In this document: positions 43,616-53,067 of the stretch, one piece after another
Layout of the letters: the number at the start of each line of letters is the position of its first letter
Position numbering within the stretch: the first letter of the stretch is position 1
Assembly (NCBI RefSeq): GCF_010728725.1
Contig: NZ_AP022606.1
Span: 186,001-250,000 of the forward strand
DNA length: 64,000 bases
Direction: 5' to 3'
DNA from: Mycobacterium branderi
GTDB lineage: Bacteria; Actinomycetota; Actinomycetes; Mycobacteriales; Mycobacteriaceae
Translations under genes and position numbers: made by a program
The notes under the pieces: generated by a model
Told to the model about the DNA's origin: nothing
Database searches by the model: none
The model's input: the letters and a program-made list of their open reading frames with translations, nothing else

Positions 43616-46600
43616 CCAGCAGCGCCGCCAGTTCGTCGTGCCCCGGCAAGGCGTCCGGGACGACGGTGACGCCGCTGCGTACGTAGTGAAAAGCGGTGCG
43701 CACCAACGACTCCGGGCAACCGGACAGTCCCGCCCAGGCCAGCCGGTAGACGCCCAGCTGGATCGCGGCGTGTCGCGCGGCCTCCGGGCCCCGCGGCGGC
43801 TCGCCGGTCTTCCAGTCGACGACGGTGGCGCCGCCGTCCGGTTCGGCGAACACCGCGTCGATGCGCCCACGCACCACGGTGTCGCCGACGGCCATCTCGA
43901 ACGGCACCTCGACGGCGACAGGGGTGCGTGACGCCCAGGGTGAGGCGAGGAAAGCCGCCTGCAGCGCGGCCAGTTCCTCGGCGTCGGTCTGCGCGGTCTC
44001 GGTGTCGGCGGCACCGGGCAGGTCGGCGAGGTCGAATAGCCGCTCGGCGCCGTAGAGCCGCTGCACCCACTCATGAAACGCGTTGCCCAGCAAGGCATGC
44101 GGCTCGGGGCGGGTGGGCAGCCGGCGCGTCAACCGCTGCATCGCGGTGCCCGGGTCGCGGGACAGGTCGACGAGGCTGCTGACCGACAGCTGGTCGGGCA
44201 GGCTCGGTGGCGGTGGCGTCGCGGCGCGCGACCGTTCGGCCAGCAACGCGTCGACGTCGGGATCGGCGGGCGCCGGCTCCGCCGTTGCCATGGCGGCGGT
44301 CACCAGCGCCGCGCCGCGCTCCACGTCGGCACGTCGCGCACCCAGCGGGTCTACGGGCCAGACAGCTTTTATTGCTTTGTCGCGCAATGGGTTTGGTTCA
44401 CCGTCGGCAGGCGCCGGCGCCCAGTGTTCGACCTTGCCGCAGCCGTGGCCTTCGATGACGTCCTTGAGCTCGCACAGGAAATCGGACGGGCCGCGCGGTT
44501 TGATCCCGGTAGCACCCCAGTGGTGGCCGGACAGCAGCAGCGTGTCCTCGGCGCGGGTGATGGCCACGTAGAGCAGCCGACGCTCCTCGTCCATGCGGCG
44601 TTGCTCGAGCTGGCGGCGATGCGCAGAGATGGTGTCCGACAGCTGTTTTCGATTGGTGACCGCCGAGGTGTCCAGGACCGGGACGCCGTGCGCGCCCAAC
44701 GAGGCGCGATCGCCACGCAGCAGCGGCGGGAGTTCGGCGGCATCGGTCAACCAGGTGCGGGCCGACCCCGTCGACGGGAACACGCCGCCCGACAGATGGG
44801 GAACGGCCACCACCTGCCACTCCAGCCCCTTGGCGGCATGCACGGTGAGCACCTGGACCCGATCCCGGGCGACGGTGATTTGCGCCGGCGGCAAACCGTT
44901 TTCGACGTCGGCTGCGGCATCCAGGTAGGCCAGCAGACCCTCGGCCGACGGGTTACCGGCCCGCTCGGCGTAGCCCGCGACCACGTCGGCGAAGGCGTCG
45001 AGGTGTTCGGTACCGGTGCACCCAGAGATGACCGGCTGCGCGGCACGCACCTCGCAGTCGACGCCCAGCACCCGGCGTACCTCGGCGACCAGGTCGGGCA
45101 GCGTGTGGCCGAGATGTCCACGCAGCATGGTCAACTCGTCGGCAAGTGCGGTGATGCGCCGATACCCGGCCGGCGAATACTCGCTTTCCGGGCCGGGGTC
45201 GTCGATGGCGTCGGCCAGGCTGGCGGTGTCGGCGTCCGGGCCGGCCGACGCGGCGATCTGTTCGACGGAATTCGCCTGGCGTGCACCACCATCCAGGGCG
45301 ACGGCACGTCGCCACAGCGCGGCGATGTCGCGGCCGCCGAGCCGCCAGCGCGGGCCGGTGAGCACCCGCATGGCCGCCGCACCGGCGGCCGGGTCGGCCA
45401 CCAGCCGCAGCATCGCCACCACCTCGGCGACCTCCGGGACGGACAGCAGGCCGGCCAGCCCCACCACTTCCACCGGGATGCCGCGGGCCCGCAACGCCGC
45501 GGCCATCGGCGCGGCGTCGGCGTTGCGGCGCACCAGGACTGCGGCGGTCGGCGGCGCGACACCCGCCGCGCGGGCCCGCTCATAGTGTTGGTGCAGGTGC
45601 TCGGCGACCCACTCCCGTTCTGCGCATACGTCGGGCAGCAGCGCGCAGGCCACGGTCCCCGGCGCGGCGTTGGGCCGGGCCCGCAGCGGCCTTACCGCCA
45701 CCGATCGTCGCCGAGCTTCGGCCGAGACCGCGTTAGCCACCTGCAAGGTCCGCGGCGGGTTGCGCCAGCTGGTGCGCAGCTCCAGCATGGGCGCCGGCGT
45801 GCCGTCCGGCCGGGGGAAATCGGTGGTGAACCGCGGCAGGTTGGTGGCCGAGGCGCCGCGCCAGCCGTAGATCGACTGGATCGGGTCGCCGACCGCGGTC
45901 AACGCCAGATCGTCGTCGACGCCGCCGCCGAACAGCGACGACAACACGACGCGCTGGGCGTGTCCGGTGTCCTGATACTCGTCGAGCAGCACCACCCGGT
46001 AGCGGCTCCGCAACTCCTGCCCGACCTGGCCGAACGTCGTCACCAGCCGTGCGGCCGCGGCCATTTGCATGCCGAAGTCCATCACCTTCTCGGCCCGCAT
46101 CCGCGCATGCAGCTCCTCGATCAGCGGCACGAGCTCGGCGCGCTCGGTCTGGGTGGCCAGCATCCGCAGCAGCCACTGGCTGGGGCCGCGCTCTCGCTGG
46201 TACGGGCCGGCCGGCAGCGCGTGCACCAGCCGTTCCAGTTCGACGTGGGTGTCGCGCAGCTGCGCGGTGTCGACGAGATGCTCGGCGAGCTGGCCGGACA
46301 GCCGCAGCACCATCGAGGTGACCGCGGCCGGAGTCTTGTCGGTGCGCAGCTCGCCGCGGTAGCCGTTGACCACCTCGAACGCCAGCTGCCACAGCTCGGT
46401 CTCGGACAGCAGCCGGGTGTCCGGCTCGACACCGAGCAGCAGGCCGTGGTCGCGCAGCAGCTGCCCGGCGAACGCGTGGTAGGTGCTGACCACCGGTGCA
46501 CCCGGGGGTTCGCCGGTGATCAGTCCGGCACCGGCCAGCCGGCCAAGCCGGGACCGGACCCGCCGCAGCAGCTGCCCGGCCGCCTTGCGGGTGAACGTCA

Positions 46601-46805
46601 AGCCGAGCACCTGGTCGGGTCGCGCGTAACCGTTGGCGACCAGCCACACCACCCGCGCGGCCATGGTCTCGGTCTTGCCGGCGCCGGCGCCGGCGATGAC
46701 CACCAGCGGCCCCGGCGGCGCGGCGATGACCGCGGCCTGCTCCTCGGTCGGTTCGAAAAGCCCGAGGCTGCAGGCTAATTCGGCAGGGGTGTAGCGGGGT
46801 GTCAT
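43599..46805 (-). CDS. adnB: AdnB, lead motor-nuclease of the AdnAB recombination helicase
   Basis: 1068 residues from ATG 46805, which overlaps the adnA stop by four bases (ATGA). UvrD-type motor motifs are GAGAGKTETMAARV, VLLDEYQDTGHAQ and GDPIQSIYGWRGA, all canonical. The C-terminal RecB-type nuclease has TVVDWKTGEPP and IQLGVYRLAW. AdnAB resects double-strand breaks in mycobacteria. Several Walker residues are intact here but altered in AdnA, matching AdnB as the leading ATPase. Confidence 0.94.
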   Translation of the reverse strand: MTPRYTPAELACSLGLFEPTEEQAAVIAAPPGPLVVIAGAGAGKTETMAARVVWLVANGYARPDQVLGLTFTRKAAGQLLRRVRSRLGRLAGAGLITGEPPGAPVVSTYHAFAGQLLRDHGLLLGVEPDTRLLSETELWQLAFEVVNGYRGELRTDKTPAAVTSMVLRLSGQLAEHLVDTAQLRDTHVELERLVHALPAGPYQRERGPSQWLLRMLATQTERAELVPLIEELHARMRAEKVMDFGMQMAAAARLVTTFGQVGQELRSRYRVVLLDEYQDTGHAQRVVLSSLFGGGVDDDLALTAVGDPIQSIYGWRGASATNLPRFTTDFPRPDGTPAPMLELRTSWRNPPRTLQVANAVSAEARRRSVAVRPLRARPNAAPGTVACALLPDVCAEREWVAEHLHQHYERARAAGVAPPTAAVLVRRNADAAPMAAALRARGIPVEVVGLAGLLSVPEVAEVVAMLRLVADPAAGAAAMRVLTGPRWRLGGRDIAALWRRAVALDGGARQANSVEQIAASAGPDADTASLADAIDDPGPESEYSPAGYRRITALADELTMLRGHLGHTLPDLVAEVRRVLGVDCEVRAAQPVISGCTGTEHLDAFADVVAGYAERAGNPSAEGLLAYLDAAADVENGLPPAQITVARDRVQVLTVHAAKGLEWQVVAVPHLSGGVFPSTGSARTWLTDAAELPPLLRGDRASLGAHGVPVLDTSAVTNRKQLSDTISAHRRQLEQRRMDEERRLLYVAITRAEDTLLLSGHHWGATGIKPRGPSDFLCELKDVIEGHGCGKVEHWAPAPADGEPNPLRDKAIKAVWPVDPLGARRADVERGAALVTAAMATAEPAPADPDVDALLAERSRAATPPPPSLPDQLSVSSLVDLSRDPGTAMQRLTRRLPTRPEPHALLGNAFHEWVQRLYGAERLFDLADLPGAADTETAQTDAEELAALQAAFLASPWASRTPVAVEVPFEMAVGDTVVRGRIDAVFAEPDGGATVVDWKTGEPPRGPEAARHAAIQLGVYRLAWAGLSGCPESLVRTAFHYVRSGVTVVPDALPGHDELAALLAKQSA

Positions 46806-49800
46806 GTCGCGATCCCGTCTGTGTGGGCCGGGCAGCTGGGCCGCAGCGGGCAGTGCGGGCAGCCGTCGTTGACGCGGGCGACGAACTGCGGCCCGGCGGT
46901 GGCGGCGGCCGCCTGCCGGATCAGGTTGCGCCACTCTTCGCCCGCTGCCGGTGTCAGCGGGTCCTGCTCGCGTTCGGTGGCTCCCCCGGCCGTCGTCCTA
47001 CCGGGGTACACCAGCCGGGCGCCGCCGGGCTCGTCGCCGTGCGGCAGCAGGCCCCCGGCCACCGCCAACTGGTAGGCCGCCAGCTGGGCGTGCCGCTGCG
47101 CGTCGTCCTTGCTGACCGGTGTCTTGCCTGTCTTGACGTCGACGATGACCAGCCGGCCCGCCGCGTCGCGCTCGAGCCGGTCGACCCGGCCGCGCAGTCG
47201 CACGCCGTCGACCACCCCGTCGACCTCGACCTCGACGCCCACCTCGGTGAGCGCGTGCCGGGTCTGGGCCCGCCATTGCAGAAACGTCTGCAGCATCGCG
47301 CGGTGACGGGCCAGCTCGTTGGCCGCATACCAGCGCGATCCGAACGGCAGATGTTCCCAGGCCCGGTCCAGCGCGGCCATCAGCTGCGGCTCGCTGGCGG
47401 CCGACTCGGCGATCAGCGCGTGCACCACCGAGCCGATGGCCGACGGCAGGTCGCGGGGGTCGGTTCCGCCGTGGCGTTCGGCCAGCCAGCGCAGGGGGCA
47501 GTCGGTCAGCGTCTGCAGGCTCGACGGCGTCAGCGTGACCACGTGGTCGTCGCCGCTCCACAGTGGCTCGGCGGTGCTGACCGGGGTCATGCCGTACCAG
47601 TCGGTCGGGTCGGCGCCCGGCACACCGGCCTTTGCGAGCCGTGCCAATTGCGTTGCTGCGCTTGCTCTTTCGGTCTCACTCACCGTGCCGTCGGCTGCGC
47701 AGACCGCGCCGCGCAGCCGGCCCACCACCGCGGCCGCCGACAACACCCGCGGCGCGGTGATCGGGGGCAGCGGTTCAGCGTCGGTGGCCCACTGCGCGAT
47801 CTCGGCGAAGAACGGGGACGGCAGCGCGCTGTCGCAGCCGGTCTGGCCGCCGTCCCCGTCGACGGCAGTGACCAGCAGCCGCTTGCGAGCCCGCCCCATC
47901 GCCGCGACCAACAGGCGTCGTTCCTCGGCAAGCAGCGGCGCCCGTAGTGACACATCTTCGCCGACCCCGTCGAGGACGTCGAGCAACCGCTGGGTATTCA
48001 GCACTCCGCCACGCGGAATTGTGTTGGGCCACAACCCTTCCTGCAGGCCGGCGATGACCACCAGGTCCCACTCATGGCCGAGTGCGGCGTGCGCGCTGAG
48101 CACGCTGACCTGTTCGGCTATGCCCGGCTCGGGGCGTGTCGCGGGCAGCTGCAGCGCACCGACGTGGTCGAGTAGCCCGCGCAGCGATGCACCGGCGGTG
48201 CGCGACACGTATTGGTCGGTGACCTCGAACAGCGTCGTCACCGCGTCGAGGTCGCGGTCGGCCTGGGCACCGGCCGCGCCGCCGCGCTCAGCCGCCGCCA
48301 GCAAGCGACGCTGCAGACCCGAGCGCTGCCACGCCGCCCACAGCGTGTCGCGCGGATCCTGGCCGTCGCGATGGCAGCGGGCGGCGGCGTCGAGTACCGC
48401 GCGGACCCGTCGCAGCGGGCGGGCCTGCGCCGCGGACAGTGCCGGCAGATCCCCGGTCAGCGCCGACACCAGCAGGTCGTCGACGTCGCGCTCGGGTGCG
48501 CTGCGGCGCAGCGCCCGGCGCAGTTGGCGAAGCGTCACCGGGTCGACCCGGCCGATCGGCCCGGTCAGCAACGCCAGTGCGTGCCCGCCGTCCAGCCCGT
48601 CGACGGTGGCTGCCAGCACGGTCAGCAGCGCCCGCGCCGCGGGCTGTTGCCACAGCAGGCCGCCGGAAGTCGGCATGGCCACCGGGACGCCGGCCCGGGT
48701 CAGCGCATGCGCCAGCCCCGCCGCGGCGCGCGGCACCGATCTGACGATGACCGCCATCTGTGACCACGGCAGCCCGTCGACGAGGTGGGCGCGCCGCAGC
48801 GCGTCGGCGATCAGCGCCGCCTCCGCATGCTCGGAGGCGGCCAGGCGCACGGTCACCGAACCGGGATCTGTTGCGGCGGAGTCGATTTCGCTGCCACCGG
48901 GGAGCCGGCCGGCGATCCCGGAGACGGCGCGCGCCACCGCCGGCGCACAGCGGTGCGACGACTTCAACGTCACCGCCGGCCCGTCGTCGCTCTGCAGCAG
49001 GGCGCCCGGGTCGCCGCCGCGGAAGCCGAACACCGCCTGGTTGGGGTCGCCGGCGATCACCGTCACTTCGGCGCCCGCGGCCAATGTCCGCACCAGGCGG
49101 GCGGCCTGCGGGTCGAGTTGCTGGGCGTCGTCGATCAGCAGGACCCGGATCCGGGCATGCTCGCCGGCCAGCAACTCCGGGTCGACGGCGAAGGCCTCGA
49201 GGGCGGCCCCGACCAGTTCGGCGGCGCCCAGCGCCGGCGTGGTGGCCTGCGGGGCCGCCGTCCCGACCGCGGCGCGCAGCAACATCACCTGTTCGTACTG
49301 GCGCGCGAACCGGCCCGCCGCCGCCCATACCGGGCGCCCGTGCAACCGGCCCAGCCGCTGCAGCTCCCGCGGGTCGACACCACGTTCGGCGCAGCGCGCC
49401 AACAGATCCCGCAACTCGGCGGCGAACCCTGCGGTACTCAGTGCGGGACGCAGTTCGGCGGGCCACGCCGTCGAACCGTCTTGCAGGTCACCGGCGAGCA
49501 GCTCGGCGATGATTGCGTCTTGTTCGGCGCTGGTGACCAGCCGCGGAGGGGGCCCGCCGGCGCGCTGCGCGGCCAGCCGCAGCACAGCGAAGGCGTAACT
49601 GTGCACGGTGCGCACCAGCGGCTCGCGAATCACGACGGTCCCGGCAGCGTCCCTCCGCGACCGCAACAACTGCGTTGTCAACGCGCTGCGCGCGCGGCCG
49701 GCGATGCGGCCCGAACCCGTCAGCAACAGAACCGATTCCGGGTCGGCACCGTCCGCGATGCGCGCGGCCGCGGCGTCGACCAGCAGGCTGCTCTTACCGG

Positions 49801-49885
49801 TGCCCGGGCCTCCGAGTACCCGAATCCGGCCGCGCAGAGCCGGATTCAGTACCGTGCGCGCCTCGGGACCCCACCGATCTGCCAT
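46802..49885 (-). CDS. adnA: AdnA, partner motor-nuclease with Fe-S cluster
   Basis: 1027 residues. The P-loop is GGPGTGKSSLLVDAAA, but motif II is VLLIDDAQQLDP instead of DExx, the degenerate state known for the AdnA motor. The C-terminal nuclease has VIVDVKTGKTP and AQLAAYQLAVAGG. Fe-S cysteines are in LTDCPLRWL and DGCPHCPLRPSCPAH, as in AddB-type nucleases. It forms a heterodimer with AdnB, encoded just downstream. Confidence 0.94.
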   Translation of the reverse strand: MADRWGPEARTVLNPALRGRIRVLGGPGTGKSSLLVDAAAARIADGADPESVLLLTGSGRIAGRARSALTTQLLRSRRDAAGTVVIREPLVRTVHSYAFAVLRLAAQRAGGPPPRLVTSAEQDAIIAELLAGDLQDGSTAWPAELRPALSTAGFAAELRDLLARCAERGVDPRELQRLGRLHGRPVWAAAGRFARQYEQVMLLRAAVGTAAPQATTPALGAAELVGAALEAFAVDPELLAGEHARIRVLLIDDAQQLDPQAARLVRTLAAGAEVTVIAGDPNQAVFGFRGGDPGALLQSDDGPAVTLKSSHRCAPAVARAVSGIAGRLPGGSEIDSAATDPGSVTVRLAASEHAEAALIADALRRAHLVDGLPWSQMAVIVRSVPRAAAGLAHALTRAGVPVAMPTSGGLLWQQPAARALLTVLAATVDGLDGGHALALLTGPIGRVDPVTLRQLRRALRRSAPERDVDDLLVSALTGDLPALSAAQARPLRRVRAVLDAAARCHRDGQDPRDTLWAAWQRSGLQRRLLAAAERGGAAGAQADRDLDAVTTLFEVTDQYVSRTAGASLRGLLDHVGALQLPATRPEPGIAEQVSVLSAHAALGHEWDLVVIAGLQEGLWPNTIPRGGVLNTQRLLDVLDGVGEDVSLRAPLLAEERRLLVAAMGRARKRLLVTAVDGDGGQTGCDSALPSPFFAEIAQWATDAEPLPPITAPRVLSAAAVVGRLRGAVCAADGTVSETERASAATQLARLAKAGVPGADPTDWYGMTPVSTAEPLWSGDDHVVTLTPSSLQTLTDCPLRWLAERHGGTDPRDLPSAIGSVVHALIAESAASEPQLMAALDRAWEHLPFGSRWYAANELARHRAMLQTFLQWRAQTRHALTEVGVEVEVDGVVDGVRLRGRVDRLERDAAGRLVIVDVKTGKTPVSKDDAQRHAQLAAYQLAVAGGLLPHGDEPGGARLVYPGRTTAGGATEREQDPLTPAAGEEWRNLIRQAAAATAGPQFVARVNDGCPHCPLRPSCPAHTDGIAT

Positions 49886-49939
49886 AACGGCATGAGATCA
49901 CGAGGGTCCGACAAGTCGGTCCCGCCTGGTTGGCGACGG

Positions 49940-50632
49940 TCACACCCGCCGAGCGAGGTCCTCCCCGCCGCCCTCGTGGCGGGGCTGCTCGTGCGGGAAC
50001 ACAGGCGGCGGCGTCAAGCCGTGCCGGGTCTCGCCGGGGCCGGCCTGTGGTCCGGCCATCGCCTGGTCGTCCCGGTCCGCGTTGTGCTGCGGCTGCGGCT
50101 GCGCCTGAGCCGGGGCCTCGTCGTCGCGTCCTTGCTGCTGGGTCCCGGCCATACCGCCCGGAACCTGCCCGACACCGGCACCGCCGCCGCCCGCACCGGG
50201 TGCGCCGGGTGTCTGGCCCTGCCCGCCGTGCCCGGCGCCTTGGAACACCTGCATCATCGGCTGCATCAGCTGACTGAACTGACCGCCCATCTGGCCGAGC
50301 ATTTGCCCCGGCGCACCGGCCATTTCACCCATCTGGCCGGCTTGGCCCGCCATCTGGCCCAGCATCTGCACGATCTGCATCACGCCCTGCTCGCCCGACT
50401 CCTCGGAACCCTGATAGGCCACGTTCGAGGCGGCCACTTTGCCGGAGAACATTGTTTCCTTGCCCTGCAGCATCGCCATATTGGCTTCCAATGGAGCGGC
50501 CAGCGTCGGCAGGGCCGCCGAGATCGTCTGGCTCATGAGGTCATCGCCGGGCGGAATCGTCGGCATCGGTGGTAGCTGGATTCCCGACGCCGGATCCCAG
50601 GACTGGGGCCCGGACCTCTCAAACGAGCTCAT
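49940..50632 (-). CDS. Putative type VII secretion substrate, PE/EspC-like
   Basis: 230 residues; GGAGG precedes ATG 50632. The N-terminal part is helical (SQTISAALPTLAAPLEANMA, KETMFSGKVAASNVAYQGSE) and contains YQGSE, a match to the YxxxD/E type VII export signal. A Gln/Met/Gly-rich middle (QMLGQMGGQFSQLMQPMMQV) and a Gly/Pro-rich low-complexity tail follow. It is the second gene of a pair with the WxG protein at 50671, 38 bp upstream. The two-helix WxG plus YxxxE arrangement is the pattern of PE/PPE and Esp pairs. The export system used and the function are unknown. Confidence 0.72.
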   Translation of the reverse strand: MSSFERSGPQSWDPASGIQLPPMPTIPPGDDLMSQTISAALPTLAAPLEANMAMLQGKETMFSGKVAASNVAYQGSEESGEQGVMQIVQMLGQMAGQAGQMGEMAGAPGQMLGQMGGQFSQLMQPMMQVFQGAGHGGQGQTPGAPGAGGGGAGVGQVPGGMAGTQQQGRDDEAPAQAQPQPQHNADRDDQAMAGPQAGPGETRHGLTPPPVFPHEQPRHEGGGEDLARRV

Positions 50633-50670
50633 AAGACCGCCTCCTCGTCATGCTTCGCCGCCCACCAGGC

Positions 50671-51804
50671 TCACCAGTCATCGTCGCCCTCATCCTCGGA
50701 AAGATCGTGGTCGAGCGGCGTCGGAACCGCCAGCCCCGCCCGCGTGCCCCCGCTGGTCTCGCGGTGGCCCATCATGCCCATGCCGCCCATGGCGCCGCCG
50801 GCAGCCACCGGTGCCGCCCCAGCGGTTGCCGTGCTACCCGCAACCGCGCCCTCCTCCACCGCAGTCGGCGAGACCGTGGCGTGCTTGTCGACCAGTTTGG
50901 CCATCAGCGGGGTCCGTGGCGAGCTGCCGCCGGAGCCGGGCACCGACGCCCCATGCATCAGACCTCCACCGGCCCTCGGGCCGGAACCGCCCGCCGCCGG
51001 GTGGTTGCTGAAAGCGGCAAACGGCGCCGCGCCCGCTCCGCCGCCTCCGCCACCGCCGCCTTTGCCGAGCTGGCCGAACATCGACGAGATCTGCTGCAAC
51101 GGCTGGGTCAGCTGCTGCAGCCCTTGTCCGCTGACCATCTTGCTGAGCTGCTGCGGGACCTGCCCGATCTGGCCGACCATCCCGCTCATCATCTGCATAA
51201 TCTGCTGCCCGCCCTGGCCACCGGTCTTTCCGGCCTCCTGCGCATCTTTGCTGGCCTGCCCTGCCCCGGGCACGCCGCCGGGCGGGATGGGTATCCCGGC
51301 CGGATTCACCGCAGGCACGCCGAGCTGGCTGGCGAGCTCGCCGGTGCTGGCCGACACGTCGGCCATGTTCTGCGATTGACCCAATTTGATCGCGCTTTGC
51401 AGCAGCTCTTCCTTGTTCTGGATCGGCATGGCCTCGATGGCTTCGCACATGTGCTGAATCTCTTGTGCGGTCGCATTCACCATCGCCTTGGTCTGGGTCA
51501 CGGCGGCCGCCATCGCGTGCAACTGCATCGCAATCGCCTGTGCCTGGGCGGCGTTCATCTCGTGGCCGCTGATGATCGTGCTGGCCTCGCCCAGCGCCGC
51601 CGTCGCCGCGGTACCCGACCAGCTGTTGGACATGTTGGTCCACTGCCCCTGCAGCTGCGGCACCACGGTTCCGGTCAGATGCATTGCCAGCTGCTCGTGC
51701 TGCTCCGCTGCGGCCGTGAGTTGTTCCTCATCGACGTTGGGCCACGCAGGACCCATCAACGTCTGTGACCCGTACGGGCTGCTGTCAGGCGGGACGCCCA
51801 TCAC
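50671..51804 (-). CDS. Putative type VII secretion substrate, WxG/PPE-like
   Basis: 377 residues. The first 130 residues are helical with the turn [20 protein letters not shown], whose WSG matches the W-x-G signature of WXG100/PPE proteins, and continue through helices such as [20 protein letters not shown]. The rest is low complexity: [20 protein letters not shown], then a Gly-rich run and an acidic end [13 protein letters not shown]. Paired with the YxxxE protein at 49940. It lies between adnA and lipV (divergent), where I recall no such genes in M. tuberculosis. Confidence 0.74.
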   Translation of the reverse strand: MMGVPPDSSPYGSQTLMGPAWPNVDEEQLTAAAEQHEQLAMHLTGTVVPQLQGQWTNMSNSWSGTAATAALGEASTIISGHEMNAAQAQAIAMQLHAMAAAVTQTKAMVNATAQEIQHMCEAIEAMPIQNKEELLQSAIKLGQSQNMADVSASTGELASQLGVPAVNPAGIPIPPGGVPGAGQASKDAQEAGKTGGQGGQQIMQMMSGMVGQIGQVPQQLSKMVSGQGLQQLTQPLQQISSMFGQLGKGGGGGGGGAGAAPFAAFSNHPAAGGSGPRAGGGLMHGASVPGSGGSSPRTPLMAKLVDKHATVSPTAVEEGAVAGSTATAGAAPVAAGGAMGGMGMMGHRETSGGTRAGLAVPTPLDHDLSEDEGDDDW

Positions 51805-51929
51805 GCGACCTCTCTCGGAGTGTGCCGGGTGTGCAGATCAACATTACTGCCCAGCTCACCAGCTTATTGACACATTTTTGGGGGCAGGCGCATTCGGGGC
51901 GGTTGTGGCCGGCTGGCACCATTCGACAG

Positions 51930-52709
51930 GTGAGCGAGCTGCACGTACATCGCTACGGCCCGCCCGGGCCGGTGCGGCTGCTGGCGATCCACGGTCTGAC
52001 GGGTCACGGGCGGCGCTGGCAACCGCTGGCGACGCAGCACCTGCCGGAGGTCGCCGTGGCCGCGCCCGACCTGCTCGGGCATGGCAGGTCGTCGTATGCC
52101 GCGCCGTGGAGCATCGACGCCAACGTCGCGGCGCTGGCCACGCTGCTGAAGGAGCAGGCCGACGCCCCGGTGGTGGTGGTCGGGCATTCCTTCGGCGGCG
52201 CGGTCGCGCTGCATTTGGCCGCCGCGCACCCCGACCGGGTTGCGGCGCTGGTGCTGCTCGATCCCGCGATCGGTCTGGACGGCGCATGGATGCGCGAGAT
52301 CGCCGACGCGATGCTGGCCTCCCCCGACTACCCGGACGCCGCGGAAGCCCGCGCCGAGAAGGCGACGGGTTCATGGGCGGATGTGGACCCGGCGGTGCTC
52401 GACGCCGAACTCGAGGAGCACCTCGTCGCGCTGCCGAGCGGACGCTACGGCTGGCGGATCAGCTTGCCGGCGATGATGTCCTACTGGAGTGAGCTGGCCC
52501 GCCCGATTGTGTTGCCGCCGAAAGGGATAGGCACGACGCTGGTGCGCGCCAGGTGGACATCGCCGCCGTATGTCGGCGACGAGCTCATCTCCGGCCTGCG
52601 TGACCGGCTGGGACCCGAATTCCGGCTGGTCGACTTGGACTGCGAACACATGGTGGCGCAGGCCAAACCGGCCGAGGTCGCCGCACTGGTTCGCGAACGG
52701 ATGCGTTGA
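51930..52709 (+). CDS. lipV: LipV-like alpha/beta hydrolase
   Basis: 259 residues from GTG 51930. LLAIHGLTGHGRRWQPLA is the oxyanion region, VVVVGHSFGGAVAL the nucleophile elbow with Ser, LVLLDPAIG the acid region, and DLDCEHMVAQ the catalytic His. It is a cytoplasmic-type esterase/lipase and is the ortholog by position of LipV (Rv3203). It starts 125 bp from the divergent type VII-like pair. The ATL gene follows after two bases. Confidence 0.88.
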   Translation: MSELHVHRYGPPGPVRLLAIHGLTGHGRRWQPLATQHLPEVAVAAPDLLGHGRSSYAAPWSIDANVAALATLLKEQADAPVVVVGHSFGGAVALHLAAAHPDRVAALVLLDPAIGLDGAWMREIADAMLASPDYPDAAEARAEKATGSWADVDPAVLDAELEEHLVALPSGRYGWRISLPAMMSYWSELARPIVLPPKGIGTTLVRARWTSPPYVGDELISGLRDRLGPEFRLVDLDCEHMVAQAKPAEVAALVRERMR

Positions 52710-52711
52710 GA

Positions 52712-53053
52712 ATGGCGAAGGTGAGCGACGAACAGGTCGAGCGGGTGCGGGCCCTGGTGGCCGCAATCCCGCCCGGGCGGGTCGCCACCTATGGTGATAT
52801 CGCTTCTGCCGCAGGCCTTTCCAGCCCACGGATTGTCGGCTGGATCATGCGCACGGATTCCTCCGACCTGCCCTGGCACCGGGTGATCACCGCATCGGGC
52901 CGGCCCGCAAGACATCTGGCCACTCGGCAGCTGGAACTGCTTCGCGCCGAAGGGGTTCTGGCTGACGATGGGCGGGTCGCGCTGGCGGACGTCCGACATG
53001 AGTTCCCGCGAGAGTGCACTAGCGACAGCCCCTCTCGAGAAACGCGTCGGTAG
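52712..53053 (+). CDS. Alkyltransferase-like (ATL) DNA-binding protein (Rv3204-like)
   Basis: 113 residues. The MGMT DNA-binding fold is clear (IPPGRVATYGDIASAAGLSS, RIVGWIMRTD), but the active-site PCHRV is PWHRV, so the alkyl-acceptor Cys is replaced by Trp as in ATL proteins. These bind O6-alkylguanine and recruit nucleotide excision repair without reversing the damage. The last 13 residues (ECTSDSPSRETRR) and the stop are encoded by the palindromic repeat at 53011-53067, so the original C-terminus was probably shorter or different. Confidence 0.88.
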   Translation: MAKVSDEQVERVRALVAAIPPGRVATYGDIASAAGLSSPRIVGWIMRTDSSDLPWHRVITASGRPARHLATRQLELLRAEGVLADDGRVALADVRHEFPRECTSDSPSRETRR

Positions 53054-53067
53054 TTGCACTTTCGCGG
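53011..53067. repeat. 57-bp palindromic repeat, copy B
   Basis: It begins AGAGTGCACTAGCGAC and ends AGTTGCACTTTCGCGG, matching copy A at 38147-38204 at about 48 of 58 positions with one gap. It lies between the convergent ATL gene and the TIGR02569-type gene and overlaps the 3' end of the former. Confidence 0.75.

Noticed and set aside
44073..46778. 901-codon plus-strand frame
   Set aside because: Antisense to adnB, Arg/Gly/His-rich, with no recognisable domain; the minus strand carries clear helicase and nuclease motifs.
47319..49598. 759-codon plus-strand frame
   Set aside because: Antisense to adnA and Ser/Arg/Ala-rich; a shadow frame of GC-rich coding DNA.
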